Assembly: GCA_011524525.1 (NCBI GenBank) | Contig: WTKE01000108.1 | Span: 1 to 64,000 of the forward strand | Reading direction: 5' to 3' | Source of the DNA: Bacillus sp. (in: firmicutes) | GTDB taxonomy: Bacteria > Bacillota > Bacilli > Bacillales > Cytobacillaceae | Length of the DNA: 64,000 nucleotides | Shown here: positions 51,655 through 59,549 of the stretch, piece by piece | How positions within the stretch are numbered: the stretch's first letter is position 1 | How the letters are laid out: every line of letters starts with the position of its first letter | Made by a program: the position numbers and the translations under genes | The notes under the pieces: generated by a model | Databases searched by the model: none | What the model was told of the DNA's origin: nothing | What the model saw: only the letters and a program-made list of their open reading frames with translations

Positions 51655-51780
51655 TTAGTTTGCTATGGAATTGCTAGAAAAGGGCAGACTTCTCCCGTTG
51701 TTCGCAAAACCAGCAAAAATTGCACGGACGATATACGTATAGTCCATCCAGAATCCGCGCAACAAAACAGCATTTTTCAT
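51655..51780 (-). CDS. Leader peptide of the ABC-F gene
   Basis: 41 aa. ACGGAGGTGGAGAGAG just before the ATG is one of the strongest RBSs in the window. The peptide MKNAVLLRGFWMDYTYIVR leads to an aromatic and hydrophobic stretch and a Ser/Asn-rich end, and has no family. Two terminators lie between its stop and the ABC-F gene, the arrangement used by leader-peptide attenuators of antibiotic-resistance ABC-F genes. Confidence 0.65.
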   Translation of the reverse strand: MKNAVLLRGFWMDYTYIVRAIFAGFANNGRSLPFSSNSIAN

Positions 51781-51860
51781 CTCTCTCCACCTCCGTTTCA
51801 GTTCAGTTACTTTCATCATATTCATTCCGGAGCTGAAAAGCAAGAAATTTATGTAAAATT

Positions 51861-52493
51861 TTACTTTACTAGCTCATGTTTGAACGCGTATATCACGGCT
51901 TGCGTTCGATCTTGTACTTGAAGCTTGCTTAACACATTACTCACATGGGTTTTTACCGTCTTTAGGGCAATAAACAAGTCATCCGCAATTTCCTGATTGC
52001 TTTTTCCCTCAGCCATCAACAAGAGGATTTCCATTTCTCTTGATGTAAGCTCCTCATGTGGTGCTACATCATTTTTTTGCCGCATTTTCATCATCATTTT
52101 TCCTGTTACCTCAGGTTCAAGAACGGACTGGCCATGATAGGTGGCACGTACAGCATTAGCTATTTCACTCGCCTTTGAGGTCTTCAACATATAGCTCGTT
52201 GCACCCGCTTCAAGTGCTGGGTATACTTTTTCATCGTCTAAAAAGCTTGTCACAATGATGATCTTTGCCTCAGGCCATTCTGCAATGATTTGCCGTGTTG
52301 CTTCGATGCCATCCATTTCCTTCATCACTAAATCCATTAATACGATATCCGGCCTTAATTCTAGCACCATTGGAATCGCTGCTTTCCCATTATCCGCTTC
52401 ACCTACAACCTCAATATCTGGCTGTGCCGATAAATACGAAGAAACTCCAATTCTCACCATCTCATGGTCATCAACAAACACGACTCTAATCAT
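51861..52493 (-). CDS. liaR: Cell-envelope stress response regulator LiaR
   Basis: 210 aa NarL/FixJ type. Receiver domain with DDHEMVR acidic pocket, phosphoacceptor Asp in [14 protein letters not shown] (about residue 54) and Lys in YMLKTS; output [49 protein letters not shown] at 52493 lies inside the end of liaS, so translation is coupled; GTG nine bases earlier is possible. In B. subtilis it activates the lia operon. Confidence 0.93.
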   Translation of the reverse strand: MIRVVFVDDHEMVRIGVSSYLSAQPDIEVVGEADNGKAAIPMVLELRPDIVLMDLVMKEMDGIEATRQIIAEWPEAKIIIVTSFLDDEKVYPALEAGATSYMLKTSKASEIANAVRATYHGQSVLEPEVTGKMMMKMRQKNDVAPHEELTSREMEILLLMAEGKSNQEIADDLFIALKTVKTHVSNVLSKLQVQDRTQAVIYAFKHELVK

Positions 52494-53523
52494 TGCTCTC
52501 ACCCTTCCTCATTAACGGGACCTTCACTTCTAGACGAGTTCCTTTATCTTTCACACTAATAATTTTACACGTTCCACCAATTTCTACGGCGCGTTCATGC
52601 ATATTTTGAAGTCCATATGAACCTGCTTTTGATTCTTCCACATCAAAGCCAACTCCATCATCCACTACCCTCATGATGATAAAATTATCTCGCTGGATGA
52701 GTAAAACCTCGAGCTCCTTCGCTTTTGAATGACGAAGAATGTTCGAAACAGATTCCTGAAGAATCCGAAAGAGATGGTCCTCCACCCCTTTATCAAGTGG
52801 AAACTCCTCTACCTTCCATCCTATTTCCATCGTTACTTTTTGTGATAGTTCGACTAACAGCTCCTCAATTCCTTCTTGAAGAGTTTTTCCTTTTAACGGC
52901 ACTGGACGTAAATGAAGAAGAAGCGCTCTCATTTCCAATTGAGACTGGTGAATCATTTCTTCGACCATCTTCATTTGCTTTGCTTCTCGATCTTCACTTT
53001 CCACCTGTTTGGTCTCATTGATAGCCGACATCATCATTGAAGCCGCAAAGAGCTGTTGGCTCACGGAGTCATGGAGCTCTCTTGCCAACCGATTGCGCTC
53101 TTGAGAAATAATTTCTTGAATCCGATTTTCCTGATCCTCTGCCTTCTCATTCGCAAGCTTTTGGGATGCCTTTGCCTGTTCAGCAATTTGCTTTTGAATT
53201 TTACGAACTCTGTGGACAATTGGTTCATACGAAATCCCATTCTCCATCTGACTTGAGCGTCCTTCCTCTACTTCATGAAGAAGATCGTCAATCGACTGCA
53301 GCTGTTTCCGCCAATAAAAACCCGATCCCAAACCAAACAAAATTCCAATCGCAATACTTACGCTTGGAAGAAAAAAGATGAACGGGATATCCATTAAATC
53401 ACGTTCCCATAGCTCAGACCAATTGTAGACTGGAAAAGCGATAAAAAACGAGACAGATAAAAAGATGAAAACGAATAGAGATAGACTTATCCCCCACACG
53501 ATTTGGCGTTGAACGATACTCAT
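52486..53523 (-). CDS. liaS: Sensor histidine kinase LiaS
   Basis: 345 aa. Two transmembrane helices (about 9-31 and 45-67) with a very short extracellular loop, as in intramembrane-sensing kinases, then a HAMP-like linker, the HisKA_3 phosphoacceptor in [18 protein letters not shown] and ATP-binding residues VVDDGVGFD and [12 protein letters not shown]. It responds to lipid II-cycle antibiotics and is held inactive by LiaF. Its start overlaps the liaF stop by 4 bp. Confidence 0.93.
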   Translation of the reverse strand: MSIVQRQIVWGISLSLFVFIFLSVSFFIAFPVYNWSELWERDLMDIPFIFFLPSVSIAIGILFGLGSGFYWRKQLQSIDDLLHEVEEGRSSQMENGISYEPIVHRVRKIQKQIAEQAKASQKLANEKAEDQENRIQEIISQERNRLARELHDSVSQQLFAASMMMSAINETKQVESEDREAKQMKMVEEMIHQSQLEMRALLLHLRPVPLKGKTLQEGIEELLVELSQKVTMEIGWKVEEFPLDKGVEDHLFRILQESVSNILRHSKAKELEVLLIQRDNFIIMRVVDDGVGFDVEESKAGSYGLQNMHERAVEIGGTCKIISVKDKGTRLEVKVPLMRKGESND

Positions 53524-54257
53524 ACTCGCTTCACCTCGAGGTCACCCACCAGCATTGAAGTGAATATCTTCACCTTCTGATCCGCTTTCTCATATTCGCT
53601 TGTTTGAACATGCAGTCGCTGATTGAACAGCTTATCTCCTGTTACATTCAATATATTACTAGAGCCAGCAAGAACACTATGATTCACACAAACCTCAACA
53701 TCGTATGGAACTTGAATCTGGATATTCCCGACTAACCCTCTTACAAAAATAATCGTCTCGCCTTTTGGTAAAACGGTATAACTTAGATCGATGATCGTGT
53801 CACCGATTCCTGTTTGTATATTAATATCATTCCATTCATACACATGGTCTTTCGTTCTTTGTTCACCGAAAATGGTATTATCAAATAAGGGCGTTTTCTT
53901 CACAATGGTTTCTGTCTGAGATGCACTCAGTTGTGCTTCTACTACCTCAGGCTGTATTTTTTCTGGGGAACGCTTGGATTTGGCAAATTGAAAAATCAAA
54001 TAGCCCAATATCCCAAATAAAAAGACTTTGATGGTCATCATATTAAATACACTTAAAATAAAGAAGATCGTTCCTGCCCAAAACAAGAACTTGCCTGATG
54101 TTTTTGGCTGACGCTTCCTCCCGATATAAATCATTCCTGATGCAACAAGGAGGGAGAAGATCAGTCCACGATTAAAGAAAGTGACTTCAAGCAATAACAA
54201 TACAATTCCAAACATAACAGCCCAGCTGAGAAGATCACTCTTCTTTTTTCCTACCAT
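53520..54257 (-). CDS. liaF: LiaF, inhibitor of LiaRS signalling
   Basis: 245 aa. About four hydrophobic helices in the first 100 residues, then a soluble C-terminal domain (DUF2154-type) with FGEQRTKDHVYEWNDINIQTGIGDTIIDL and VRGLVGNIQIQVPYDVEV. Start at 54257 with AGGAGG seven bases upstream; an earlier in-frame start overlaps the intergenic region. Its B. subtilis counterpart represses LiaS. Confidence 0.9.
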   Translation of the reverse strand: MVGKKKSDLLSWAVMFGIVLLLLEVTFFNRGLIFSLLVASGMIYIGRKRQPKTSGKFLFWAGTIFFILSVFNMMTIKVFLFGILGYLIFQFAKSKRSPEKIQPEVVEAQLSASQTETIVKKTPLFDNTIFGEQRTKDHVYEWNDINIQTGIGDTIIDLSYTVLPKGETIIFVRGLVGNIQIQVPYDVEVCVNHSVLAGSSNILNVTGDKLFNQRLHVQTSEYEKADQKVKIFTSMLVGDLEVKRV

Positions 54258-54344
54258 GTTGATTCCTCCTCTCCTACCATATATACCTATAGAAGGCGTA
54301 GTGCTACGCCTTCTAATCTCCATCTTTTACAATACCAGTTTTTT

Positions 54345-54983
54345 TTATAAAGTAGTAGTTTCTTTCATTTCTTTTTCTAGTTTGGCGATGCGGGCATCGA
54401 TGGTGTTTCTATAATAAGAAGTATTTACCTTCTCTTCAATCCGGTCAAGGTATGACTCAATTTCTTGGAAGCGCGCAACGGATGGGTTGGAATAGTTGTC
54501 ATTGTCTAGCACCTTATTCATTTGATAGTGTGCACGTGATAGGTTTTCTCTCCCCATGAGTTCCATTCGGCGTATATGCATATCTTTCAACTTATGCTTC
54601 ATTTCCTCGTATTTTTGCTCTAGCTCTTGCAGCTGATTTTCCGTGTAACGAAGGGATTCGCTTAATCGTGTGGCTCTCTCTTCGTACTGAAGTTTCTCCG
54701 CACTTGCAAATGTGTAAAGCTCCGTTTCACCTGCATTTTGTGCTACTTCCGCTTGGTATTTTCTCTTTTCAGCCAGTTCCTGCGCTTGCTTTAACTCACG
54801 AGTAAACCCATCACGTAACGTATATTGTCTTTCAACCAACTTTCTTACCTTTTCTGTTTCCAATTCACATTCACGTAAATACTGGTTCAGCATCGCTATC
54901 GGATTTTTGTTTTCCTTTTTTTCTAGTGCTTCATTTAAATCAGCTACAATCGTGTTTTTTAATCGAGTAAATAAGTTTGACAT
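54345..54983 (-). CDS. liaH: Phage shock protein A family protein LiaH
   Basis: 212 aa. PspA/IM30 coiled coil throughout: MSNLFTRLKNTIVADLNEALEKKENK with the amphipathic N-terminal helix, then long heptad-rich helices (RKLVERQYTLRDGFTREL, EERATRLSESLRYTENQLQELEQKYEEMKHKLKDM). Assembles into large rings that protect a damaged membrane. Second gene of liaIHFSR. Confidence 0.93.
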   Translation of the reverse strand: MSNLFTRLKNTIVADLNEALEKKENKNPIAMLNQYLRECELETEKVRKLVERQYTLRDGFTRELKQAQELAEKRKYQAEVAQNAGETELYTFASAEKLQYEERATRLSESLRYTENQLQELEQKYEEMKHKLKDMHIRRMELMGRENLSRAHYQMNKVLDNDNYSNPSVARFQEIESYLDRIEEKVNTSYYRNTIDARIAKLEKEMKETTTL

Positions 54984-55007
54984 AAATATCTCTCCTCTTT
55001 TTTAAAA

Positions 55008-55352
55008 TTAGTTTTTATTCAGTTCTGACCATTGATTTTCAAAGTTTTGAAAAGGGTCATTTGAAACAGTTTCTTTCACTTTTGTTTCGTTAAATTTTTT
55101 ATAAACCACATAGAGAATATAAGCAGCGACAATTCCCACGATCGCTGGTGCGTTAGAGATGGATGCCATCAGGAGAATGAATCCTAAGATTCCTAACCCG
55201 ATTTTCATCCCAGTCGAATCTGTCTTTAAAAACTGTTTGAACACAAAGTACAGAATCGCCATGCTGACCACTAACCCTACCAATGGACCAAGATTTGCTA
55301 ACAAAACTAACGCTGCAATGCCTCCTATTAAAAGCAACCCGAATTTTTTCAT
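55008..55352 (-). CDS. liaI: Membrane protein LiaI
   Basis: 114 aa with four short hydrophobic helices (LLLIGGIAALVLLANLG, LVGLVVSMAILYFVFKQF, IGLGILGFILLMASI, PAIVGIVAAYILYVVYKKF) and a polar tail. First gene of the operon; in B. subtilis LiaI anchors LiaH at the membrane. It is larger and differs from B. subtilis LiaI at the tail, so the name rests partly on context. GGGAGGCAAC RBS. Confidence 0.82.
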   Translation of the reverse strand: MKKFGLLLIGGIAALVLLANLGPLVGLVVSMAILYFVFKQFLKTDSTGMKIGLGILGFILLMASISNAPAIVGIVAAYILYVVYKKFNETKVKETVSNDPFQNFENQWSELNKN

Positions 55353-55604
55353 TTGTTGTTGCCTCCCTTCTTGATATCATCTTACCTAGATTTCGAACTT
55401 CTCATAACGAGCTTAAGCTTGATTTTCATATACGACTTGAGGCTTAGAGTGTGATAGGACTGGTGGTAAATCGCGGGTTTTAGTGGGGTTACCCCGTCAT
55501 TTTGTGGTTGGTGAGGTTTTTTTAGGAGGATTTTCGTTCATTTGCTTTTCATTGGTTTGTTTTTAGATCTTTCTTTTGAAAAAATGGGTGCTATTTCATG
55601 AACT

Positions 55605-55870
55605 GTGAGTTCTTTATTTGCGATACTCGGATTTTATTTGCGTTTTCAGAATTTTATTTGCGATTCTCAGATTTTATTTGCGATCTTCAAAATTTACTTG
55701 CGATTCTCAGATTTTATTTGCGATCCTCAAAATTTACTTGCGATTCTCAGATTTTATTTGCGATCTTCAAAATTTATTTGCGATTCTCAGATTTTATTTG
55801 CGATCCACTTACTTTACTTGCGATTCTCACATTTTATTTGCGATCTCACCGGTTTATTTGCGATCCTACC
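55605..55870. repeat. Tandem array with exact 20-bp period (family R20)
   Basis: TTTG-CG anchors start at 55621 and then every 20 bp to 55861: twelve full units plus flanking parts. Two unit types alternate, CGATTCTCAGATTTTATTTG and CGATCNTCAAAATTTAYTTG, giving a 40-bp higher-order period in the middle. Open frames of 89-132 codons occur in all three plus-strand frames because the unit lacks stops, and are not genes. Confidence 0.95.
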
Positions 55871-55888
55871 CTATCATCCATCCATAAA

Positions 55889-55916
55889 CAAAAAAAGCCG
55901 GAGTTCTCCCCGACTT
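55889..55916 (-). terminator. Terminator of the LysM-CAP gene
   Basis: AAAGTCGG / CCGGCTTT stem (one G.U), then TTTTG on the minus strand, directly beyond the stop codon. Confidence 0.75.
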
Positions 55917-55919
55917 TCC

Positions 55920-56534
55920 CTACTTCGATATAAACATCTGTGTCCAGTAATGCTGCTTGGACCCTCCTTGTGCATATCCCACACCGATATGCGTATAGCC
56001 TGAGCTCAGGATGTTTTTGCGATGACCTTCACTGTTCATCCATGCAGTCACTACCTCTTGCGGTGTGCGTTGACCTGCTGCAATGTTTTCTCCTGCACTA
56101 CGATACGATATTCCGAAGTTTTTCATCATATCAAATGGCGATCCGTATGTAGGGCTTGTGTGAGAAAAATAGTTTCGGTCTCTCATGTCAGCTGATTTGT
56201 AACGTGCCACTCGTGCAAGTTCCCAGTCCGCAACCAGAGGCTTTAATCCATATTTGGCACGCTCTTGGTTCGTCAATTGGACCACTTGATTTTCAATCGA
56301 CTTGGTCGCATCAAAATTTGGAATGTTTACCTTTTGTCCTGGATAGATTAGAGCTGGATTCTTGAATTGCGGGTTCATTTGAATAATTTCAGATAATCCT
56401 ACTTGATAGCGTACAGCAATTTTCCATAAGCTATCTCCCGGTTGGACCGTATACACTTGTTGTGCGAACGAGTTTGTTGGGATAACAACCAATGACAGTA
56501 ATAGAGCAATTCCTAAGAATAGCTTTTTAAGCAT
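55920..56534 (-). CDS. Secreted LysM and CAP (SCP) domain protein, YkwD-like
   Basis: 204 aa. Signal peptide MLKKLFLGIALLLSLVVIP..FAQ, one LysM domain (YTVQPGDSLWKIAVRYQVGLS to GQKVNIP, about 27-73), then a CAP domain with LTNQERAKYGLKPL, YFSHTSPTYGSPFDMM, SAGENIAAGQ and WMNSEGHRKNILS holding the family histidines. The same layout occurs in B. subtilis YkwD and related spore or wall proteins. Start at 56534; TAGGAGG eight bases upstream. Confidence 0.88.
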   Translation of the reverse strand: MLKKLFLGIALLLSLVVIPTNSFAQQVYTVQPGDSLWKIAVRYQVGLSEIIQMNPQFKNPALIYPGQKVNIPNFDATKSIENQVVQLTNQERAKYGLKPLVADWELARVARYKSADMRDRNYFSHTSPTYGSPFDMMKNFGISYRSAGENIAAGQRTPQEVVTAWMNSEGHRKNILSSGYTHIGVGYAQGGSKQHYWTQMFISK

Positions 56535-56655
56535 ATTTACCACCTCCTAACAATAATAGAATTCATCTTCCTCCTCTAAAAAAAACAAGGAGAATGTTTC
56601 CAAATGGGAAAAGATTCATGGTTCCTTTCATATAGTGTGTAAAGGAGGGATTTCC

Positions 56656-56790
56656 ATGGGTTTGATGTGGGTAACAACCGTTGGATTGGCTATTTGCTTA
56701 GGAATTGTTGGTGGAGTGTTTATTTATTATCTAAGAACGGCACTTGATTCAGACGATGCACATCGAATTGATCCCGCTCCAAAAGAATAG
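56656..56790 (+). CDS. Small single-pass membrane protein
   Basis: 44 aa. AAAGGAGGG seven bases before the ATG; a hydrophobic helix (VTTVGLAICLGIVGGVFIYYL) and a polar, acidic tail (DSDDAHRIDPAPKE). A terminator follows. Similar in size and layout to the 39-aa peptide at 22339 but not in sequence. Function unknown. Confidence 0.7.
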   Translation: MGLMWVTTVGLAICLGIVGGVFIYYLRTALDSDDAHRIDPAPKE

Positions 56791-56794
56791 AATT

Positions 56795-56829
56795 AAGTGG
56801 CTCGACTCTCTCTCGGGCCACTTTTTTAG
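56795..56829. terminator. Bidirectional terminator
   Basis: AAGTGGC / GCCACTT stem extended by TCGA/TCGG pairs, followed by TTTTTTAG on the plus strand. It overlaps the end of the glycosylase gene by a few bases. Confidence 0.75.
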
Positions 56830-57638
56830 TTCCTTTGACAACCTGGACAATAGAAACATTTCCTCGAAGATACCTCTTCAAAACAAATCGTTCCTCCACA
56901 TCTCCCACACAACTCCCCTTCACGATCGTACACAAAGCATTGTTCATTATACCCACCCGTGAAGGTATCGCCTTTATATAAAGGCTGGTCCATATAGCCT
57001 CCAAACCCAAGCGCTCGCTGCAGAACTGATTGAATCGCATCATAAAGATCCTTTTGCATTCCCTCATCCAAAGTATCTGCTCGCTTGGTAGGCATGAGCC
57101 TAGCACCATAGCATATTTCATCCGAATAACAATTCCCAATTCCTGCGATAAATTGCTGATCAAGAAGTGTGGTTTTAAGTCGCCCTTTTTTATCACCGAT
57201 TAAATCAAGCCAATCTGTATAGCTTAAGTGCCCATTCAACGGTTCTGGACCTAGATCGGACAGCTCCTTTTCAAGCTCCGCTTCTGATAAAAGATGTAGA
57301 TATCCTAGCCGTAAACCAATAAAATATAACTCCATTTCACCAAAAGAAAGAATCACCTGTTTGGTTCTTTTTGGCTGGTCATTTTCACTTCCCACATACA
57401 TCCATCCGCCAAGCATTAAGTGCAGAAGTAAGCTGTCTCCTGTACTTAATTTAAAGATCAAATGCTTGGCTCTTCTATAAATGGCTTGTACCCTAGCTCC
57501 TTGTACTTTCGAGATAAACGATTCACTCTCCATATTGATCGACTTTTCACGATTGATGGTCACCCTAGAGATCTCTTTCCCTGACACTCGCTCACTTAAT
57601 AACTTCCGATACGTCTCCATTTCTGGCAATTCAGGCAT
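56826..57638 (-). CDS. Fpg/Nei family DNA glycosylase
   Basis: 270 aa. MPELPEMETYRKLL gives the N-terminal proline nucleophile and catalytic Glu of the Fpg fold; KHLIFKL has the conserved Lys; FIAGIGNCYSDEICYGARL is the helix-two-turn-helix; CGRCGGTICFEEVSSRKC to CPGC is the C-terminal zinc finger. Excises oxidised bases. Fpg (MutM) normally sits next to polA and differs in length, so this is more likely a paralogue whose substrate preference is open. Confidence 0.87.
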   Translation of the reverse strand: MPELPEMETYRKLLSERVSGKEISRVTINREKSINMESESFISKVQGARVQAIYRRAKHLIFKLSTGDSLLLHLMLGGWMYVGSENDQPKRTKQVILSFGEMELYFIGLRLGYLHLLSEAELEKELSDLGPEPLNGHLSYTDWLDLIGDKKGRLKTTLLDQQFIAGIGNCYSDEICYGARLMPTKRADTLDEGMQKDLYDAIQSVLQRALGFGGYMDQPLYKGDTFTGGYNEQCFVYDREGELCGRCGGTICFEEVSSRKCFYCPGCQRN

Positions 57639-57778
57639 CGTTCACCCTCCTTAGTGCGGTTTCTTATAGTATGTGCAAATCCGGATGTGTAGCTTGGAAA
57701 TTTGTCCTTTCTTCCATACATATTTCTATCTCACTTGGAAAAATTATGATTATCTAGAAGATTTGAGGAGGAACGGCT

Positions 57779-59314
57779 ATGTCTATGAAGGACTATGAAA
57801 TGCCCCGCTTTCCAGAACCGTATTGGAGAGATATGGATTTACCGATTTACAATTCTTTAATCGAGGATATTCATGTGGATGTGGCTATTGTTGGGGCTGG
57901 TATCACCGGAATAACAGCTGGTTATCTTTTAGCTAATAAGGGATTAAAGGTTGCCATACTAGAAGCTGGAAGAGTTCTGAATGGAACGACTGGCCATACG
58001 ACCGCAAAAATTACGGCCCAGCATGGCTTAATCTATAATGAGTTGCTCCAAAACTTTGGTGAAGAAAGAGCAAAACTATATTACCAAGGCGCTACAGACG
58101 CCATGGAATTTGTTAGTCGAATGGTAAGCGAAAACAGGATAGAGTGCGATTTTTCAAACCAAGAGGCTCTTATTTATGCTGCTACAGAGAAAAATGCCTA
58201 TAAAGTGGAAGAAGAGGCAGATGCCTATCAAAAGCTAGGCATTCGTGGTGAATTAACAGAGGAAGCCCTTCCTTTTAACATAAAATCGATGTCTACCCTT
58301 GTGATGCATGATCAAGCCCAGTTTCATCCACTAAAATACCTCAATGTCCTTTTACGCAAATTTATTGAGGCTGGTGGTGTGGTTTACGAAAATGTAACGG
58401 CTACCGATGTAGAGGAGGGCTCCCAACCTAAGGTCGTATTAAGAAACGGAAAAAAGGTATCCTGTCAGCATGTCATTGCAGCGTCTCATTACCCATTTGT
58501 TGATAAGAATGGCTTTTATTTTTCTCGACTTGAAATTAAGCGTTCCTATATCGTTGCAGTGACAACACAAAAAGAGTTTCCTGGTGGAATGTTCTACAGT
58601 GCCGACTCACCGACTCGCTCGTTAAGGTCTACCCCCCTTGAGAACGGAGAGCAGCTTGTGCTTGTTAGTGGAGATGGTCATAAAACAGGACAAGGTATAG
58701 ACACCATGAAGCATTACTTGGCACTTGAGGATTTCGCTAATGATGTCCTTGGCATTAAAGAATACAAGTACCGCTGGTCTGCACAGGATATGATTACCTT
58801 AGATAAAATCCCTTATATCGGACCTGTTACAGAGAAAAATCCCAATATCCATATTGCAACCGGGTACCGTAAATGGGGAATGACAAACGGCACACAGGCA
58901 GCACTCGTTCTTGTAGATGCCATCCTTGAAAAAGAGAATCCCTATCGTGACTTTTATGCACCTCAGCGTTTCGATGCTGATCCGGATATTAAAAAGTTCA
59001 TTAAACTGAATTCCGATGTAGCTAAACATCTAGTAAAAGGAAAACTAGAATACGTGGGGAAAGAACTACACGAAGTGGAAGTGGATGAAGGGGCCGTCGT
59101 TATGGTAAAAGGAGAGCGTGCTGGTGCCTATCGTGACCATGATGGTTGTCTTCATCTCGTAGATACGACTTGTACCCACTTAGGCTGTGAAGTGGAATGG
59201 AATCACGGAGATCGCACATGGGATTGCCCTTGCCACGGATCACGATACACTTATGACGGTGAAGTTGTGGAAGGACCTGCGAATAAACCGCTTAAAAAAG
59301 TGGAATTAGATTAA
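57779..59314 (+). CDS. yhfW: FAD-dependent oxidoreductase with Rieske domain (YhfW-like)
   Basis: 511 aa. N-terminal DAO fold with FAD-binding VDVAIVGAGITGITAGYLLANKG (about 32-54) and a C-terminal Rieske domain (about 430-511) whose 2Fe-2S ligands are CTHLGCEVEW and CPCHGSRY (C-x-H...C-x-x-H). The same fusion is B. subtilis YhfW. Substrate unknown. GAGGAGGAAC eight bases before ATG. Confidence 0.9.
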   Translation: MSMKDYEMPRFPEPYWRDMDLPIYNSLIEDIHVDVAIVGAGITGITAGYLLANKGLKVAILEAGRVLNGTTGHTTAKITAQHGLIYNELLQNFGEERAKLYYQGATDAMEFVSRMVSENRIECDFSNQEALIYAATEKNAYKVEEEADAYQKLGIRGELTEEALPFNIKSMSTLVMHDQAQFHPLKYLNVLLRKFIEAGGVVYENVTATDVEEGSQPKVVLRNGKKVSCQHVIAASHYPFVDKNGFYFSRLEIKRSYIVAVTTQKEFPGGMFYSADSPTRSLRSTPLENGEQLVLVSGDGHKTGQGIDTMKHYLALEDFANDVLGIKEYKYRWSAQDMITLDKIPYIGPVTEKNPNIHIATGYRKWGMTNGTQAALVLVDAILEKENPYRDFYAPQRFDADPDIKKFIKLNSDVAKHLVKGKLEYVGKELHEVEVDEGAVVMVKGERAGAYRDHDGCLHLVDTTCTHLGCEVEWNHGDRTWDCPCHGSRYTYDGEVVEGPANKPLKKVELD

Positions 59315-59315
59315 G

Positions 59316-59350
59316 AAACTGGCCGAAGCAATTCGGCCAGTTCTTTAGTT
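59316..59350. terminator. Bidirectional terminator
   Basis: AACTGGCCGAA-GCAA-TTCGGCCAGTT then CTTTAG; between yhfW-like gene and the convergent small ORF. Confidence 0.8.
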
Positions 59351-59486
59351 ATTGATTGGTCGGACGGTTGCGGCGAATGTCCTTTTTATCCGTTGTTGAA
59401 AACTCAACTAGCTCCGAGCTAGTTTGTTGCTGCTTTCGGTTGTTATTACGTTGCGCATTGGCATTTCCAAGCTTTGTTCTTCCCAT
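59349..59486 (-). CDS. Small polar protein, possibly spore-related
   Basis: 45 aa, below usual cut-offs. AAAGGAG about ten bases before ATG. The sequence (MGRTKLGNANAQRNNNRKQQ..) is rich in Asn, Gln and Arg with no hydrophobic part, in the manner of small spore proteins, but no family signature is seen. Followed by a terminator. Confidence 0.65.
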   Translation of the reverse strand: MGRTKLGNANAQRNNNRKQQQTSSELVEFSTTDKKDIRRNRPTNQ

Positions 59487-59549
59487 GTAAAACATCTCCT
59501 TTTAAAAAGAGGATACTTACATAGGTAGTATGAGAAGTAAAGTCTCAGC

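Noticed and set aside
55598-56003. Repetitive proteins of 89-132 aa on the plus strand
   Set aside because: Open in all three frames only because the 20-bp unit lacks stop codons; no RBS, no start of note, and the frame shifts with each unit.
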